Assembly: GCF_020176955.2 (NCBI RefSeq)
Contig: NZ_JAIUCZ020000004.1
Location: 620,001-684,000 of the forward strand
Direction of reading: 5' to 3'
Length of the DNA: 64,000 bases
DNA from: Nocardia sp. alder85J
GTDB taxonomy: Bacteria > Actinomycetota > Actinomycetes > Mycobacteriales > Mycobacteriaceae
The notes beneath the pieces are model-generated. The model was not told the origin of the DNA and did no database searches. It saw only the letters and a program-made list of their open reading frames with translations. The translations under genes and the position numbers were made by a program. Positions 53,299 through 62,365 of this stretch are shown piece by piece. How positions within the stretch are numbered: position 1 is the first letter of the stretch; the number at the start of each line of letters is the position of its first letter.

Positions 53299-53922
53299 TC
53301 AGGGCTGGACGAAGGGTTTGAGAAAGGCGATCAGCTCGTCCGACGACGGTGGCGCGTAATAGTTCTGGACCTGCGCGTCGTTGTCGAAGAACACGAACAT
53401 CGGGCAGGATTCGTCCGCGCTGGCCAATGTGGTGGCGCCGAGCACCTTTCCGGTGGTGGCCTCACGGACCGATACGTTGTACGTCGTCGAATTCAGCTTC
53501 ACCGTATTTTTCGTCGGCTTGTCGCCGTCCTTGTAGCCGTCGCAGGTTCGGATTTCGTCGGCTGTAGCGATCTGCACACAGGCGACCGTGTCGATCCGCG
53601 TGTAGGCATCGCCGGCGGAGTCGGACTGCACCATCCAGTCGGCCGGCAGAGTCGAGGTGTCCTCCACCAGGTTCGCCTTGTTGTCCGGTGACAGCATGAC
53701 CACCTTGTGCGACCCCGCCGCCGAATAAGGTGCCGCGCGCGACACGGTCGCGCCCTGGCACACGCCCTTGAAATCGCTGCCCGTCAACGTCATCGGTACT
53801 ACCGGCGTCGTGGCGGGCGCCGCGCCGTCCCCGCGCGTGTTGTCCCCGCACCCCGCGACCGTCACCATCGCCACCGGGATCAGTGCCAATCCCCGCCACG
53901 CTCGTCTCACGTTCGCGATCAT
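53299..53922 (-). CDS. Secreted lipoprotein of unknown function
   Basis: A 207-residue protein with a short signal and lipobox VAGC (Cys25), then a Thr/Pro linker and a globular domain with at least four cysteines (GVCQGATV, VACVQIAT, RTCDGYKD, ESCPMFVF). It should be anchored to the outer face of the membrane. The ATG at 53922 places the lipobox correctly; ATG 53931 is also possible. Family not recognised. Confidence 0.75.
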   Translation of the reverse strand: MIANVRRAWRGLALIPVAMVTVAGCGDNTRGDGAAPATTPVVPMTLTGSDFKGVCQGATVSRAAPYSAAGSHKVVMLSPDNKANLVEDTSTLPADWMVQSDSAGDAYTRIDTVACVQIATADEIRTCDGYKDGDKPTKNTVKLNSTTYNVSVREATTGKVLGATTLASADESCPMFVFFDNDAQVQNYYAPPSSDELIAFLKPFVQP

Positions 53923-54197
53923 CTCGACCATGCCTGCATATTGCGCCGTTGCGATCCTGCGCCGGGTGGAGTGCTCATGTTCCTCGTCTCTGGTGACGGA
54001 CTGCCGGCGGCGCCGGCCCGAGCGGAAGAGTCGGGTCCGCGGCCCCGGGGCAGGGGCCCGGGGCACCGCCGGTCGATCCTCGAAGACAGGTATGCGCCGG
54101 GGTTACAGTCCCGCCCCGCACGTCATCGCCTCGCTCCACCCGGCCACTGAACGTCGCGAAGTCCCGGCCGCGCGCCGACCCGGCGGTGGAACCGGAT

Positions 54198-54755
54198 TCA
54201 CCGCCGTGCGAGGGCGGCGTCGACGAGGGTGGTCGCGGCGGCCAGGGCGGCGCGAGCGACGAGCCCGGGGTCCCGCATCTGGGCTTGGGCGATGGCACCG
54301 TCGAACAGGATGGCGAGTTGATCGGCAATGCTGTTCGGGTCGGTGATTCCGGCGTCGTGGGCCAGGACACGGAATTGGTCCCTGGTGGCGGTTTTGTGCC
54401 GCTCGGCGACGGCGCGTGCGGGGTGTCCGGGGTCGGCGAGTTCCAGGCTGGCGTTCATGAACGGACAGCCGCGGAATCCCTTGCTGGTGAACCAGATCTC
54501 CAGCAGGGTGAAGCCGCCGAGCAGGCGCTCGCGGGCGGTGCCTGTCGCGGTCGCGGCGGCCAGCATGGCTTGTGCGGGCTCGTCGCGGGCTTCCAGGACC
54601 GCCACGACCAGGTCGTCCTTGGTGGGGAAATGACGGTAGAGGGTCATCTTGCTGACGTTGGCCTCGGCGGCGACGCGGTCGACGCCGACGGCGCGAATAC
54701 CTTCGCGGTAGAAGAGTTTCGAGGCGGTTGCCAGGACCCGCTCGCGCGGGGTCAC
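54198..54755 (-). CDS. TetR-family regulator of the alcohol dehydrogenase
   Basis: A 185-residue regulator starting at a GTG that overlaps the dehydrogenase stop by 4 bases. The helix-turn-helix is VDRVAAEANVSKMTLYRHFP at about 25-45. It is co-transcribed downstream of the enzyme it probably represses; tandem TGTAC pentamers upstream are the candidate site. Confidence 0.85.
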   Translation of the reverse strand: MTPRERVLATASKLFYREGIRAVGVDRVAAEANVSKMTLYRHFPTKDDLVVAVLEARDEPAQAMLAAATATGTARERLLGGFTLLEIWFTSKGFRGCPFMNASLELADPGHPARAVAERHKTATRDQFRVLAHDAGITDPNSIADQLAILFDGAIAQAQMRDPGLVARAALAAATTLVDAALARR

Positions 54756-55786
54756 GGCGTGAACACCAATTTGGTGTAGTCGTGCGCGGTCAGGGCGTCG
54801 GCGGCGTCGGCGAAGGGGACGACGCGCGTGGTGACGGGTGTGGGGTCGAAACGTCCGGAGGCGAGCAGGTCCAGCAGTGCCGGGGCGTCGCGGCGGGCGT
54901 GGATGCGGCCGGTGAGGAAGGTCGAGTTCATGGTGTACAGCGCGAGCAGGGGGAGCCGGGGTTGCGCGGCCGGATCGAAGTAGATGGCGGTGCAGGTGCA
55001 CACACCATCGCGGTCCAGGCTCGCGAGCGCGAGGGACAGACCACGGATGTCTCCGGACGCGTCGACGGTGATGGGGAACCTGGCGTCGAGCCGGTCCGGG
55101 ATGTGGTCGAGGGTTTCGATGCCGTAGCTCTCGGCCACGGCCCGGCGGGCCGGGTCGGTGTCGAGGTAGAGCACCCGTTCGCTGGCCAATGCCTTGGCCT
55201 GGGCTGCGGCATAGAGACCGATCGACCCGGACCCGGCGCCACCGACGACGAGTACGGGCGCTGCGGGGCGCTGGGCGAGGTGGGGTGCGACGGCGCGGAA
55301 GCCGTCGGTGAGGTTGTCGGAGGCTCCGGCGGCGGCGGTGGCGGTCAGGCCCGCCGGGACCGGGATGAGCATCGCGTCGGCATAGGGAACGTGGATCAGG
55401 TCGGCGAGGAAGCCACCCCACCGGGTGCCCTGCTCACCGAGCCCGAATCCGTAGGTCGACATCAGGGGCACGCTCAGGCAGTTGCCGGTCCGGCCTGCCC
55501 GGCACGCGGCGCAGGTGCCGCAGTTGATCTGGAAGGGGACGACCACGCGGGCACCGGGCTGCACGCCGCGCACGCCGTCGCCGACCTCGACGACTTCGGC
55601 GACACATTCGTGGCCGAGGACGAACGGCGGCTCGAACGGCGTACGGCCGCGGATGATCTCGATGTCCAGGTCGCAGGTGGCCACGGCCAGCGGCCGGACG
55701 ACGGCCTCGCCGCTGCCCGCGGCCACCGGGTCCGCGACATCGCGCCACTCGAGCCGGTCTCGGCCGGCGAAGGTCAGTGCTCGCAT
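54752..55786 (-). CDS. Zinc-dependent alcohol dehydrogenase (MDR family)
   Basis: A 344-residue medium-chain dehydrogenase. Catalytic zinc ligands lie in ATCDLDIE and GHECVAEVVEVG, the structural-zinc lobe is NCGTCAACRAGRTGNC and the nucleotide-binding loop VVGGAGSGSIGLYAA. It oxidises an alcohol or reduces an aldehyde with NAD(P). ATG 55786 was chosen over 55822. It is the first gene of an operon with TetR; substrate unknown. Confidence 0.87.
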   Translation of the reverse strand: MRALTFAGRDRLEWRDVADPVAAGSGEAVVRPLAVATCDLDIEIIRGRTPFEPPFVLGHECVAEVVEVGDGVRGVQPGARVVVPFQINCGTCAACRAGRTGNCLSVPLMSTYGFGLGEQGTRWGGFLADLIHVPYADAMLIPVPAGLTATAAAGASDNLTDGFRAVAPHLAQRPAAPVLVVGGAGSGSIGLYAAAQAKALASERVLYLDTDPARRAVAESYGIETLDHIPDRLDARFPITVDASGDIRGLSLALASLDRDGVCTCTAIYFDPAAQPRLPLLALYTMNSTFLTGRIHARRDAPALLDLLASGRFDPTPVTTRVVPFADAADALTAHDYTKLVFTP

Positions 55787-55789
55787 GGC

Positions 55790-55809
55790 TGTACTGTACT
55801 GTTCTGTAT
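55790..55809. repeat. Four tandem TGTNY pentamers at the dehydrogenase promoter
   Basis: TGTAC TGTAC TGTTC TGTAT runs without gaps, 4 bases upstream of the dehydrogenase start codon. Two overlapping odd palindromes (GTAC-T-GTAC) arise from it. The rest of the 317-base gap to 56103 shows no gene. Confidence 0.55.
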
Positions 55810-56103
55810 CGTTGCCCGGCAAGGCCGAATGTCCGGTGAACCGACTCGGACGGAAATCCTCACTGTTCGGACATCCGGTGTCACCGCGCAGTAGCCGCGC
55901 AGCGAATCCCGCGGTGGGCCGTCGATTCTTCGATCTCCGCGGTGCTGCCGCCGCTCAGGCGGGCCCCCGGTGGCGCGGACGCGAGCCGGGTCCGGGGCCG
56001 GAATCCGCTATCGCGCAGGAACCGGACAACTCCTGGTAACACAATGTCCGCGAGATCCGACGGAAGGGCAGTCGTAGCCACAACATTCGGAAGGAGTTCG
56101 CAG

Positions 56104-56886
56104 ATGTCGGCAAGGATGTTCTCGGCGGTGGTGGTTGTGGGGGCCGCGGTCGCTGTGTACGCGTCGTCGGCCGCTGCGGCTCCTGCCAGCACGACGCCGG
56201 AGCCGGTCCCGGGCATCACCCTCGGCGGCGGGGTGGGGGTCGGTGGGCTCGACGCGGGCGGCGGGGTCGGCGTGGGCGGCAACGGTGTGACCATCGGCGG
56301 CAACAGCTCCGTCGGCGGCGGCGCGGCCCCGACGGGCAGCGCCTCCGCCGGCGGCGAAGCGGGGATCGGCGGGAACCCGGTCGTGCCGGGCCAGGCCGCA
56401 CCGGGAACCGGGATCGGCATCACCGCGGGCGGATCCGCCCAGACCGGTGGCAGCGCCCAGACCGGTGGCACCGGTGGCGGTAGCGCACAGACCGGCGACG
56501 GCGGCTCGGCGCAGACCGGTGGCGGTGCGGGCCTGGGGGTCGGCATCGGCGGCTCGGCCCAGACCGGTGTCGGCGGGGGTGTCGGGGCGGGCGGTTCGGC
56601 GCAGACGGGTGGCGGTGTCGGCGTGGGCGGCACCGGGGGCGGGCAGGCCGGGGCCGGCGGCTCGGCGCAGGCCGGCGGCCTGGGCGGCATCGACCTGGTC
56701 ACCGCCGGGGCAGCGGCGGCCGGCGCGGACACCGTGTACGGCATGGCCATCGCGCCGGACGCGACCACCGGTATCGCCGGCGGTCCGGCGGTCACCGACC
56801 TGGTCCCGCCGGGCGGTTACGTGATCCCCAAGGGTGCGCCAGACACCGGTGCCGGTGGGATGGCCGCCGAGGTCAGCGGCAAGTGA
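56104..56886 (+). CDS. Exported Gly-rich repeat protein with LPXTG-like (APDTG) tail
   Basis: A 260-residue protein. A signal peptide covers residues 1-26 (VVVVGAAVAVYASSAAAA). The middle is Gly-rich with seven SAQT/SAQA blocks (111-190). The C-terminus has GAPDTGAGG at 244-252, resembling a sorting motif, but no hydrophobic helix follows; only ten or so residues remain. AAGGAG precedes the ATG at 56104. A sortase-like gene overlaps its end, suggesting enzyme and substrate, though the motif is atypical. Confidence 0.78.
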   Translation: MSARMFSAVVVVGAAVAVYASSAAAAPASTTPEPVPGITLGGGVGVGGLDAGGGVGVGGNGVTIGGNSSVGGGAAPTGSASAGGEAGIGGNPVVPGQAAPGTGIGITAGGSAQTGGSAQTGGTGGGSAQTGDGGSAQTGGGAGLGVGIGGSAQTGVGGGVGAGGSAQTGGGVGVGGTGGGQAGAGGSAQAGGLGGIDLVTAGAAAAGADTVYGMAIAPDATTGIAGGPAVTDLVPPGGYVIPKGAPDTGAGGMAAEVSGK

Positions 56887-57527
56887 GCAGCACGAACAGG
56901 ATTGCGAGGATCACGATGAAGTCCGGTCGGACACGTCTCGGCGCCTGCGCCACCGCCGCGGCGGCGGCCGTGGCGCTGATCGCGGGCTGCGGATCAGCGG
57001 ACCACAGCCGACCGGCGGCGGCCGCCGACACCGCCGCCGCGTCGACCACCGGTGTGCGGACCGCGCCGCCGATCGGCCGCTCCACCCCGGTGTCGTTCAC
57101 GATCTCCTCGATCGATGCCGCGGGATCGCTGATCGCGCTGGGGCTCAACACCGACGGCTCGGTCCAGGTGCCCGCGGACTACCGGCAGGCCGGCTGGTAC
57201 CAGAAGGGCCCCGCACCGGGTGAGCAGGGCTCGGCGGTCATCCTCGGCCATGTCGATTCGTACCAGGGCGTCGGCGTGTTCTTCTCCCTCAAGAAGGTCG
57301 AGCCGGGCAACATGATCGACGTGACCCGCGCGGACGGGAAGACCGCGCACTTCAAGGTCACCGACGTGCGCATGTACGACAAGACCCAGTTCCCCGACCA
57401 GGTCGTCTTCGGCCCCCGCGGCGGCGCCACTCTTCAAATCGTCACCTGTGGCGGCCAATTCGACCAGACCGCGAAGAGTTACCTGTCCAATGTGGTGGTC
57501 TTCTCGTCCCTGGACTCGGTGACGTAG
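56883..57527 (+). CDS. Class F-like sortase (lipoprotein)
   Basis: A 214-residue protein starting at a GTG that overlaps the Gly-rich gene by 4 bases. A lipobox LIAGC puts Cys36 at the membrane. The sortase domain has His123 (LGHVDS) and Cys189 (VTCGGQFD). The third catalytic residue, an arginine near the end, is not clearly seen where YLSNVVVF stands. It would attach the Gly-rich product or another protein to the wall, if active. Lipid anchoring is unusual for sortases. Confidence 0.82.
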   Translation: MSSTNRIARITMKSGRTRLGACATAAAAAVALIAGCGSADHSRPAAAADTAAASTTGVRTAPPIGRSTPVSFTISSIDAAGSLIALGLNTDGSVQVPADYRQAGWYQKGPAPGEQGSAVILGHVDSYQGVGVFFSLKKVEPGNMIDVTRADGKTAHFKVTDVRMYDKTQFPDQVVFGPRGGATLQIVTCGGQFDQTAKSYLSNVVVFSSLDSVT

Positions 57528-57592
57528 CGGGCCCGCTACCCGGCGACGACGGGCCGGCGAGCGAGTGTGGTCGTAACCGGTCGGCCCGCGGG

Positions 57593-58045
57593 TCAGGCTG
57601 GATGTGTCTCGCCGCCGACCTTTCGCAGCAGCCGGTACAAGTCGTATCGCTCGCTCGTGGAGAGGTTTTCGAGTGCCGGCACGGAGTTGAATGCGACGTC
57701 GTCCAGGGTCGTGCGGACGCGGCGACCGTGGTCGGTGAGCGTGATGAGCCGGACGCGCCGATCGATGCTGCCAGTCTGCTTCTCGACCAGGCCGAGGGTC
57801 TCCAGCCGGTCGATGGTGCTCGAGGTGTTGGATATGTCGGCGCCGAGCTGGGTGGCAAGGTCCTTGACCGTGGTGGGTCGGGTCAGCTGCCGCAGCACCT
57901 TCGCCTGCACCGGTGTCACGCCTGCCGCGGCGGTGGCGGCCGCGAAATGACTGCGTACCAGGCCGACTGCGTGCTGTAGGGCATCTACCAGCTCGCCGGT
58001 GGTCAAGGCGTTGACCGCATGATCGGGGGGATGGCGCTGGGTCAC
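57593..58045 (-). CDS. MarR-family regulator
   Basis: A 150-residue winged-helix protein starting at GTG. The recognition region is VKDLATQLGADISNTSSTID and the wing includes DRRVRLITLTDHG. It is divergent from the MFS exporter with two 20-bp palindromes between, so it likely represses both genes until a toxic compound binds. Confidence 0.88.
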   Translation of the reverse strand: MTQRHPPDHAVNALTTGELVDALQHAVGLVRSHFAAATAAAGVTPVQAKVLRQLTRPTTVKDLATQLGADISNTSSTIDRLETLGLVEKQTGSIDRRVRLITLTDHGRRVRTTLDDVAFNSVPALENLSTSERYDLYRLLRKVGGETHPA

Positions 58046-58064
58046 TGTACCGACTCTACAGAAA

Positions 58065-58133
58065 ATTGGGGGTTGACCACCAATATGTTCCGGGAGTTAG
58101 ACTGCCCGAGAGTAATGGTGGTCAACTACCAAT
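58065..58133. promoter_or_regulatory. Two MarR operator palindromes
   Basis: Site 1 (58065-58084) is ATTGGGGGT-TG-ACCACCAAT, 8 of 9 positions paired. Site 2 (58114-58133) is AATGGTGGT-CA-ACTACCAAT, 7 of 9 paired. Their centres are 49 bp apart, one near each divergent start, as in many marR-pump systems. Confidence 0.8.
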
Positions 58134-58147
58134 ATATGGAGTGAGTG

Positions 58148-59626
58148 ATGGACTCTGCTGCGACCCCACCGGCACCTTCGGTGTCGCCCGAAAAAACTTC
58201 ACCAGCGGTGTATGTGGCGCTGGTATTGCTGTGCTCGGTGCAGATGATGCTGAACCTCGACGACACCGTCGTCAATGTCGCCCTTCCGACTCTCCAGCGC
58301 ACGCTGGGCCTGTCCGAAGGCGGACTGACCTGGATAGTCAATGCCTACCTGCTGACCTTCGGCGGCTTTCTGTTGCTCGGTGGTCGCTGTGCCGACCTGT
58401 TCGGTCCCCGACGGGTATTCCTGATCGGTGTCGCGATCTTCGGAATCGCATCGCTGATGACCGGATCGGCGCAGAACTCGGCGATGATCATCGCCAGCCG
58501 CGCGGGGCAGGGGATCGGGGGAGCCGCGGCCGGGCCGGCGGCGCTGGCGATGGTTGCCGGTTTGTTCTCCGACCCGAGGGCTCGTAGTCGCACGCTCGGG
58601 ATCTGGGCCGGTCTGGGCGGCTTCGCCGCCACACTCGGCGTGGTGTTGTCGGGCCTGTTGACGGAGTACATGTCATGGCGCTGGTGCTTTCTGATCAATG
58701 TCCCGGTAGCGGTCGCCGCATTGGTGGCGGTACCGCGGCTGGTTCCGGCCCGGCGGCCGGTAGCGGGTCCGCGCAGGGTCGACGGAATCGGAGCGGCCTT
58801 GGTGACAGGGGCGGCGGCAATGCTGGCACTCGGATTCATCGACGCCGGACGCGTCGGTCCGGTCACCATCGCTCTGCGAATCGGTACCGGTGTCGTGCTC
58901 CTGATCGCCTTCGCAGTCGTCGAGTCGCGGCACACCGCACCTTTGATCCCGCTGTCGTTCTTCCGCAACCGGGATCGCGCTGTCGCGAACCTGGCCAACA
59001 TCGCACTCTGCTCGACCAACGTATCCATGCTGTTCTTTTTGACCCTGTACCTGCAGCAAGTGCTGCATCTGGGTCCTGCTCGTACCGGCGCCGCCTGGCT
59101 CCCGTTCTGCGCGACGGTAATCCTCGGCTTCGCGACCGCCGCGTGGTCGGTGCCGCGGGTCGGTGTCCGTGTGATCCTGATGGCCGCGTTGGGTACGGGC
59201 TCGATCGGAATGTTCCTGCTGTCGCGGCTGTCCTACACCGGCGACTTTCCGGCGCTGCTGCCAGGACTGCTTGTCGCCGGACTCGGCATGGGTCTCGGGT
59301 TCGTTGCCATGACCATCGCCGCGGTCGGCGAAACCCACGATGACATCACTGGACTCGCCTCCGGTCTGGTCGCCACAACTCAGCAATTGGGCGGTGCGAT
59401 AGGACTCGGAGCGCTCGGTGCCGTGGCAAGTCACCGTAGCGCACAGCTCGTGCGCACCGGCTTCCGCCCGGAATTCGCCCTCACCGAGGGATTTCGCGTC
59501 GCCTTCCTGATATGCGCGGCGCTCGCCGCAGCCGCGACAGTTCTCGTAGGCATCGGGATCACCCGCAACGCCGGAATCGTCGAACTGCCGGACCACTCCG
59601 ATGCCACCGCGCCGGCTGTCGGATGA
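58148..59626 (+). CDS. MFS multidrug exporter (DHA2, 14 helices)
   Basis: A 492-residue transporter with about 14 hydrophobic helices. Motif A is GGRCADLFGPRR, the antiporter segment is GFAATLGVVLSGLL, and NLDDTVVNVALPT is typical of DHA2 exporters (EmrB, actinorhodin-type). It would expel toxic organics using the proton gradient. The start is ATG 58148 (GTG 58145 is an alternative). It is under the divergent MarR. Confidence 0.9.
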   Translation: MDSAATPPAPSVSPEKTSPAVYVALVLLCSVQMMLNLDDTVVNVALPTLQRTLGLSEGGLTWIVNAYLLTFGGFLLLGGRCADLFGPRRVFLIGVAIFGIASLMTGSAQNSAMIIASRAGQGIGGAAAGPAALAMVAGLFSDPRARSRTLGIWAGLGGFAATLGVVLSGLLTEYMSWRWCFLINVPVAVAALVAVPRLVPARRPVAGPRRVDGIGAALVTGAAAMLALGFIDAGRVGPVTIALRIGTGVVLLIAFAVVESRHTAPLIPLSFFRNRDRAVANLANIALCSTNVSMLFFLTLYLQQVLHLGPARTGAAWLPFCATVILGFATAAWSVPRVGVRVILMAALGTGSIGMFLLSRLSYTGDFPALLPGLLVAGLGMGLGFVAMTIAAVGETHDDITGLASGLVATTQQLGGAIGLGALGAVASHRSAQLVRTGFRPEFALTEGFRVAFLICAALAAAATVLVGIGITRNAGIVELPDHSDATAPAVG

Positions 59627-59907
59627 CGGAAACCCACGACAACGTCCGTGATGTGCTTGTCGAGCGTGCCTCCGACTGGAATGCCTTCATCGAGCGCCGG
59701 ACCGAGCAGATCGCCGCCCAGCCCTCACCGACACGGCGAGGCAGGCCAGCGGCCTCGGCATGGGCCACTGACCGATGCCCTCTCATCCATCATCGTTGTG
59801 CCACTCCGCCGCCCACTGCGTCAATGGTGCGAGCCGCTCGACGAGTGTGCGCCCGGCGCTGGTCAGCCGGTACCCCGCCTCGTGTTCGACGAGACGCGCC
59901 TCGGTGA
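59623..59907 (+). pseudogene. Truncated ORF coupled to the MFS gene
   Basis: The ATG overlaps the exporter stop (ATGA). The first 33 or so codons look coding (VRDVLVERASDWNAFIERR), after which the frame becomes Arg/Pro-rich and runs antisense to the HxlR gene. It is probably the 5' remnant of a second gene in the exporter operon. Confidence 0.35.
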
Positions 59908-60124
59908 GCTCGGACAGCCGACGGGTCAGCACACTCGAGGAGAGGTCGCCGCATGCGGTGCGTAGTTCGCGGAAGGTGAGTGGGCCGGGGGCCCGATCGA
60001 GTTCCCAGATCACCCGCAGCACCCAGCGCCGCCCGATCAGATCGAACAGGGCCATGATCGGGCGTCCGGTGGTCGATCCGCGCACCGGGCGTCCTGGGCG
60101 TGGCGTTTCGGCTGCCACGATCAC
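59783..60124 (-). CDS. HxlR-family regulator
   Basis: A 113-residue winged-helix protein: FDLIGRRWVLRVIWELDR and LTFRELRTACGDLSSSVLTR are characteristic. The GTG start at 60124 overlaps the stop of the SnoaL-like gene by 4 bases. HxlR proteins sense electrophiles or redox changes. It may control its coupled partner. Confidence 0.85.
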   Translation of the reverse strand: MIVAAETPRPGRPVRGSTTGRPIMALFDLIGRRWVLRVIWELDRAPGPLTFRELRTACGDLSSSVLTRRLSELTEARLVEHEAGYRLTSAGRTLVERLAPLTQWAAEWHNDDG

Positions 60125-60504
60125 GCCGCTTGCGGCGGGGGTGCGTCTTCCAGTCGCCGTGCCATCTCCGCGATGGCCGCGCGCAGTGCCCGATACGGTC
60201 GCAGGAACAGTGTCACGTGGGTCAGGCTGCCGGTCTCGGAGAGTTCTTCCCGCAGCACCCCCTGAAGTTCCTGGTCGGCGAATCGTGCGGTGAAGGCGAA
60301 CATCCCCTGCTGCCCGTCGGTCCACTGCCGGGTCTGGTGCACCGAATCGAGCACCGTCGCGATCGTGGCCAGGAGGTGTGCCGCGCGGGCCCGGCCGTGG
60401 TAATCGGCGACCGGGCTCGAGAAGACCGCCTCCTCGGCGAGCAGGGCCGGCAGTTGTGTGGAGTCTTTCGATTGCCACACCCGCAATATCAGACTTTCGG
60501 ACAT
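60121..60504 (-). CDS. SnoaL-like (NTF2-fold) protein
   Basis: A 127-residue protein with VWQSKDSTQLPALLAEEAVF near the start and ARFADQELQGVLREEL later, the cone-shaped NTF2/SnoaL fold. Members are cyclases, dehydratases or binding proteins. It is first in a two-gene operon with the HxlR regulator. Substrate not predictable. Confidence 0.75.
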   Translation of the reverse strand: MSESLILRVWQSKDSTQLPALLAEEAVFSSPVADYHGRARAAHLLATIATVLDSVHQTRQWTDGQQGMFAFTARFADQELQGVLREELSETGSLTHVTLFLRPYRALRAAIAEMARRLEDAPPPQAA

Positions 60505-60508
60505 GCCT

Positions 60509-62365
60509 CTATTTTAGAGGCGAACTGGGGACCTCGCACCCCGGACGGGCGGCGTGTGCCGTGCCGGCCGGCGGGCGCGGGCCGGCCGCCGTGAGCCTGT
60601 CCGGGATCTCGGTCCGGGTAGCTCGGAGAAATTCACCGAGTCCCTTGGCTTGTGGGTCGGTGCGGGTGCAGGAGGCGACGCCGTCGCCGAGGAAGCCGAC
60701 GACCACGAAGTTCAGCGCCCGGAGGTTCGGGAATTCGTAGCGACGGATCTCGAATCCTGCTGTGTCGGGGATCAATTCGGTGAACTTGTCGACAGTGAGA
60801 TGGGTGCGCAGCCAGTTCCATCGCTCCGGGGTGTCGGTCCAGACGCCGACGTTGGCCTTGCCGCCCTTGTCGCCGGATCGGGCCGCGGCCACGGTGCCCA
60901 GCGGACGTCGGGTGACCGGACCGAAATCCGTTGTGCTCGTGTCGGGGTCGTCGTTCTGGACGACGGCGAGACAACGGTCGTCGGTGTGTGGGCAGTGGCC
61001 GACGGCCTCTCGGTGCCCGTCCGCGTGCACCACCACGTGCTCGATCTCCGCGGCGGGCACCAGAGTCGGCCAGTACACCCCGAATTCGGAGGCGGACGAC
61101 GGTGGTGTCGTGGTGTGGAAGCCGGCGTATCCGGCCAGTGCCAACTCCAGCACCGCGTCCGAGAAGGCGCGGTCGACCCGCGCCCGGTCGTGGTGCTTGA
61201 CGGTGATCCGCAGGTGGGCGGTCGCATCGCTGAGCCGGATCGGGTCGCTCCGGTCGTAACGTAGCAACTCCACGTCGACCTCGTCGAAGGACGCACGGCC
61301 GCCGAGGATATCGAACAGCTGCTCGGTGGCCCGATGCGCCTTGCGCGTGATGTCGAGTCCGGTCAGCACCATGGTCATGGTGTTGCGATAGCCCCCGAGA
61401 TAGTTCATCGCGACCTTGAGCTGCGATGGCGGCGGTGACCCGGTGGCGCCGGTCACCCGGACTCGGTCGGGGCCGTCCTGAACCAGACGGAGGGTATCGA
61501 AATGCGCCACCACGTCCGGATTCGGGTAGGCCGGTGCGTCGACCTCGTAGAGCAGTTGGGCGGTGACCGTTCCGGTCGAGACCAGCCCGCCGGTACCGTC
61601 GTGCTTGGTGAGCACGAAACTGCCGTCGGCGGCCAGTTCGGCGATGGGTGAACCGGGGTATCGGTGGTCGGTCAGCTCGTCGAGCTGTGAATAGTTGCCG
61701 CCGGTGGCCTGTGGGCCGCATTCGATGATGTGACCGGCGGCGATTGCGCCGGCCAGGGCGTCGAAGTCGGTGCGCTCCCAGTCGTGCCACCACGCGCCCA
61801 CACCCAGAACCAGGGCTGCGTCGGTAACCCGCGGCGCGATCACCACGTCGGCGCCGCGGGCCAGCGCTGCCGCGACACCCCAGCCGCCGAGATAGGCGTT
61901 GGCCGACACGGGCCGCACGCCGGCCTGCGCCAATGTCCGGCCGGTGTCGAGATGGCGGAACGGGTGCCCGGCGGCTTGCAGGTGGGGCAGGCGTTCGACG
62001 ATGTCGTCGCCTTCGATGTGCGCGACCGACAGGTCCAGTCCCGCCGCGCGCGCCACGTCGCGAACCCGGTCGGCCAACCGGCCCGGGGCCAGGCCACCGG
62101 CATTGACCACGACCTTCACGCCCCGCTCGGCGCAGGTCGCCGCGACCCGGGTGAACTGCGTCAGAAAGGTTTTCGCGTATCCGGCCGCCGGGTCCCGCTG
62201 CCGCGCCTTCCAGAGGATCAGCATGGTGAGTTCGGCGAGGTAGTCTCCGGTCACCACGTCGATCGGCCCGCCGTCGAGCATGTCCTGGAATGCCGCGAGC
62301 CGATCACCGTAGAACCCCGAGATGTTGCCGATCCGGACCGGCCGCCGGGAAGTCGGGGCGTTCAT
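60509..62365 (-). CDS. AtuA-family acyclic terpene utilisation protein
   Basis: A 618-residue protein with the DUF1446/AtuA N-terminal domain (IGNISGFYGDRLAAFQDML and VVNAGGLAPGRLADRV) and a fused C-terminal domain of about 100 residues (AARSGDKGGKANVGVW). AtuA proteins accompany acyclic terpene (citronellol) and branched acyl-CoA catabolism; their exact reaction is not established. The ATG at 62365 overlaps the upstream gene stop by 4 bases. It is the last gene seen in the operon. Confidence 0.82.
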   Translation of the reverse strand: MNAPTSRRPVRIGNISGFYGDRLAAFQDMLDGGPIDVVTGDYLAELTMLILWKARQRDPAAGYAKTFLTQFTRVAATCAERGVKVVVNAGGLAPGRLADRVRDVARAAGLDLSVAHIEGDDIVERLPHLQAAGHPFRHLDTGRTLAQAGVRPVSANAYLGGWGVAAALARGADVVIAPRVTDAALVLGVGAWWHDWERTDFDALAGAIAAGHIIECGPQATGGNYSQLDELTDHRYPGSPIAELAADGSFVLTKHDGTGGLVSTGTVTAQLLYEVDAPAYPNPDVVAHFDTLRLVQDGPDRVRVTGATGSPPPSQLKVAMNYLGGYRNTMTMVLTGLDITRKAHRATEQLFDILGGRASFDEVDVELLRYDRSDPIRLSDATAHLRITVKHHDRARVDRAFSDAVLELALAGYAGFHTTTPPSSASEFGVYWPTLVPAAEIEHVVVHADGHREAVGHCPHTDDRCLAVVQNDDPDTSTTDFGPVTRRPLGTVAAARSGDKGGKANVGVWTDTPERWNWLRTHLTVDKFTELIPDTAGFEIRRYEFPNLRALNFVVVGFLGDGVASCTRTDPQAKGLGEFLRATRTEIPDRLTAAGPRPPAGTAHAARPGCEVPSSPLK

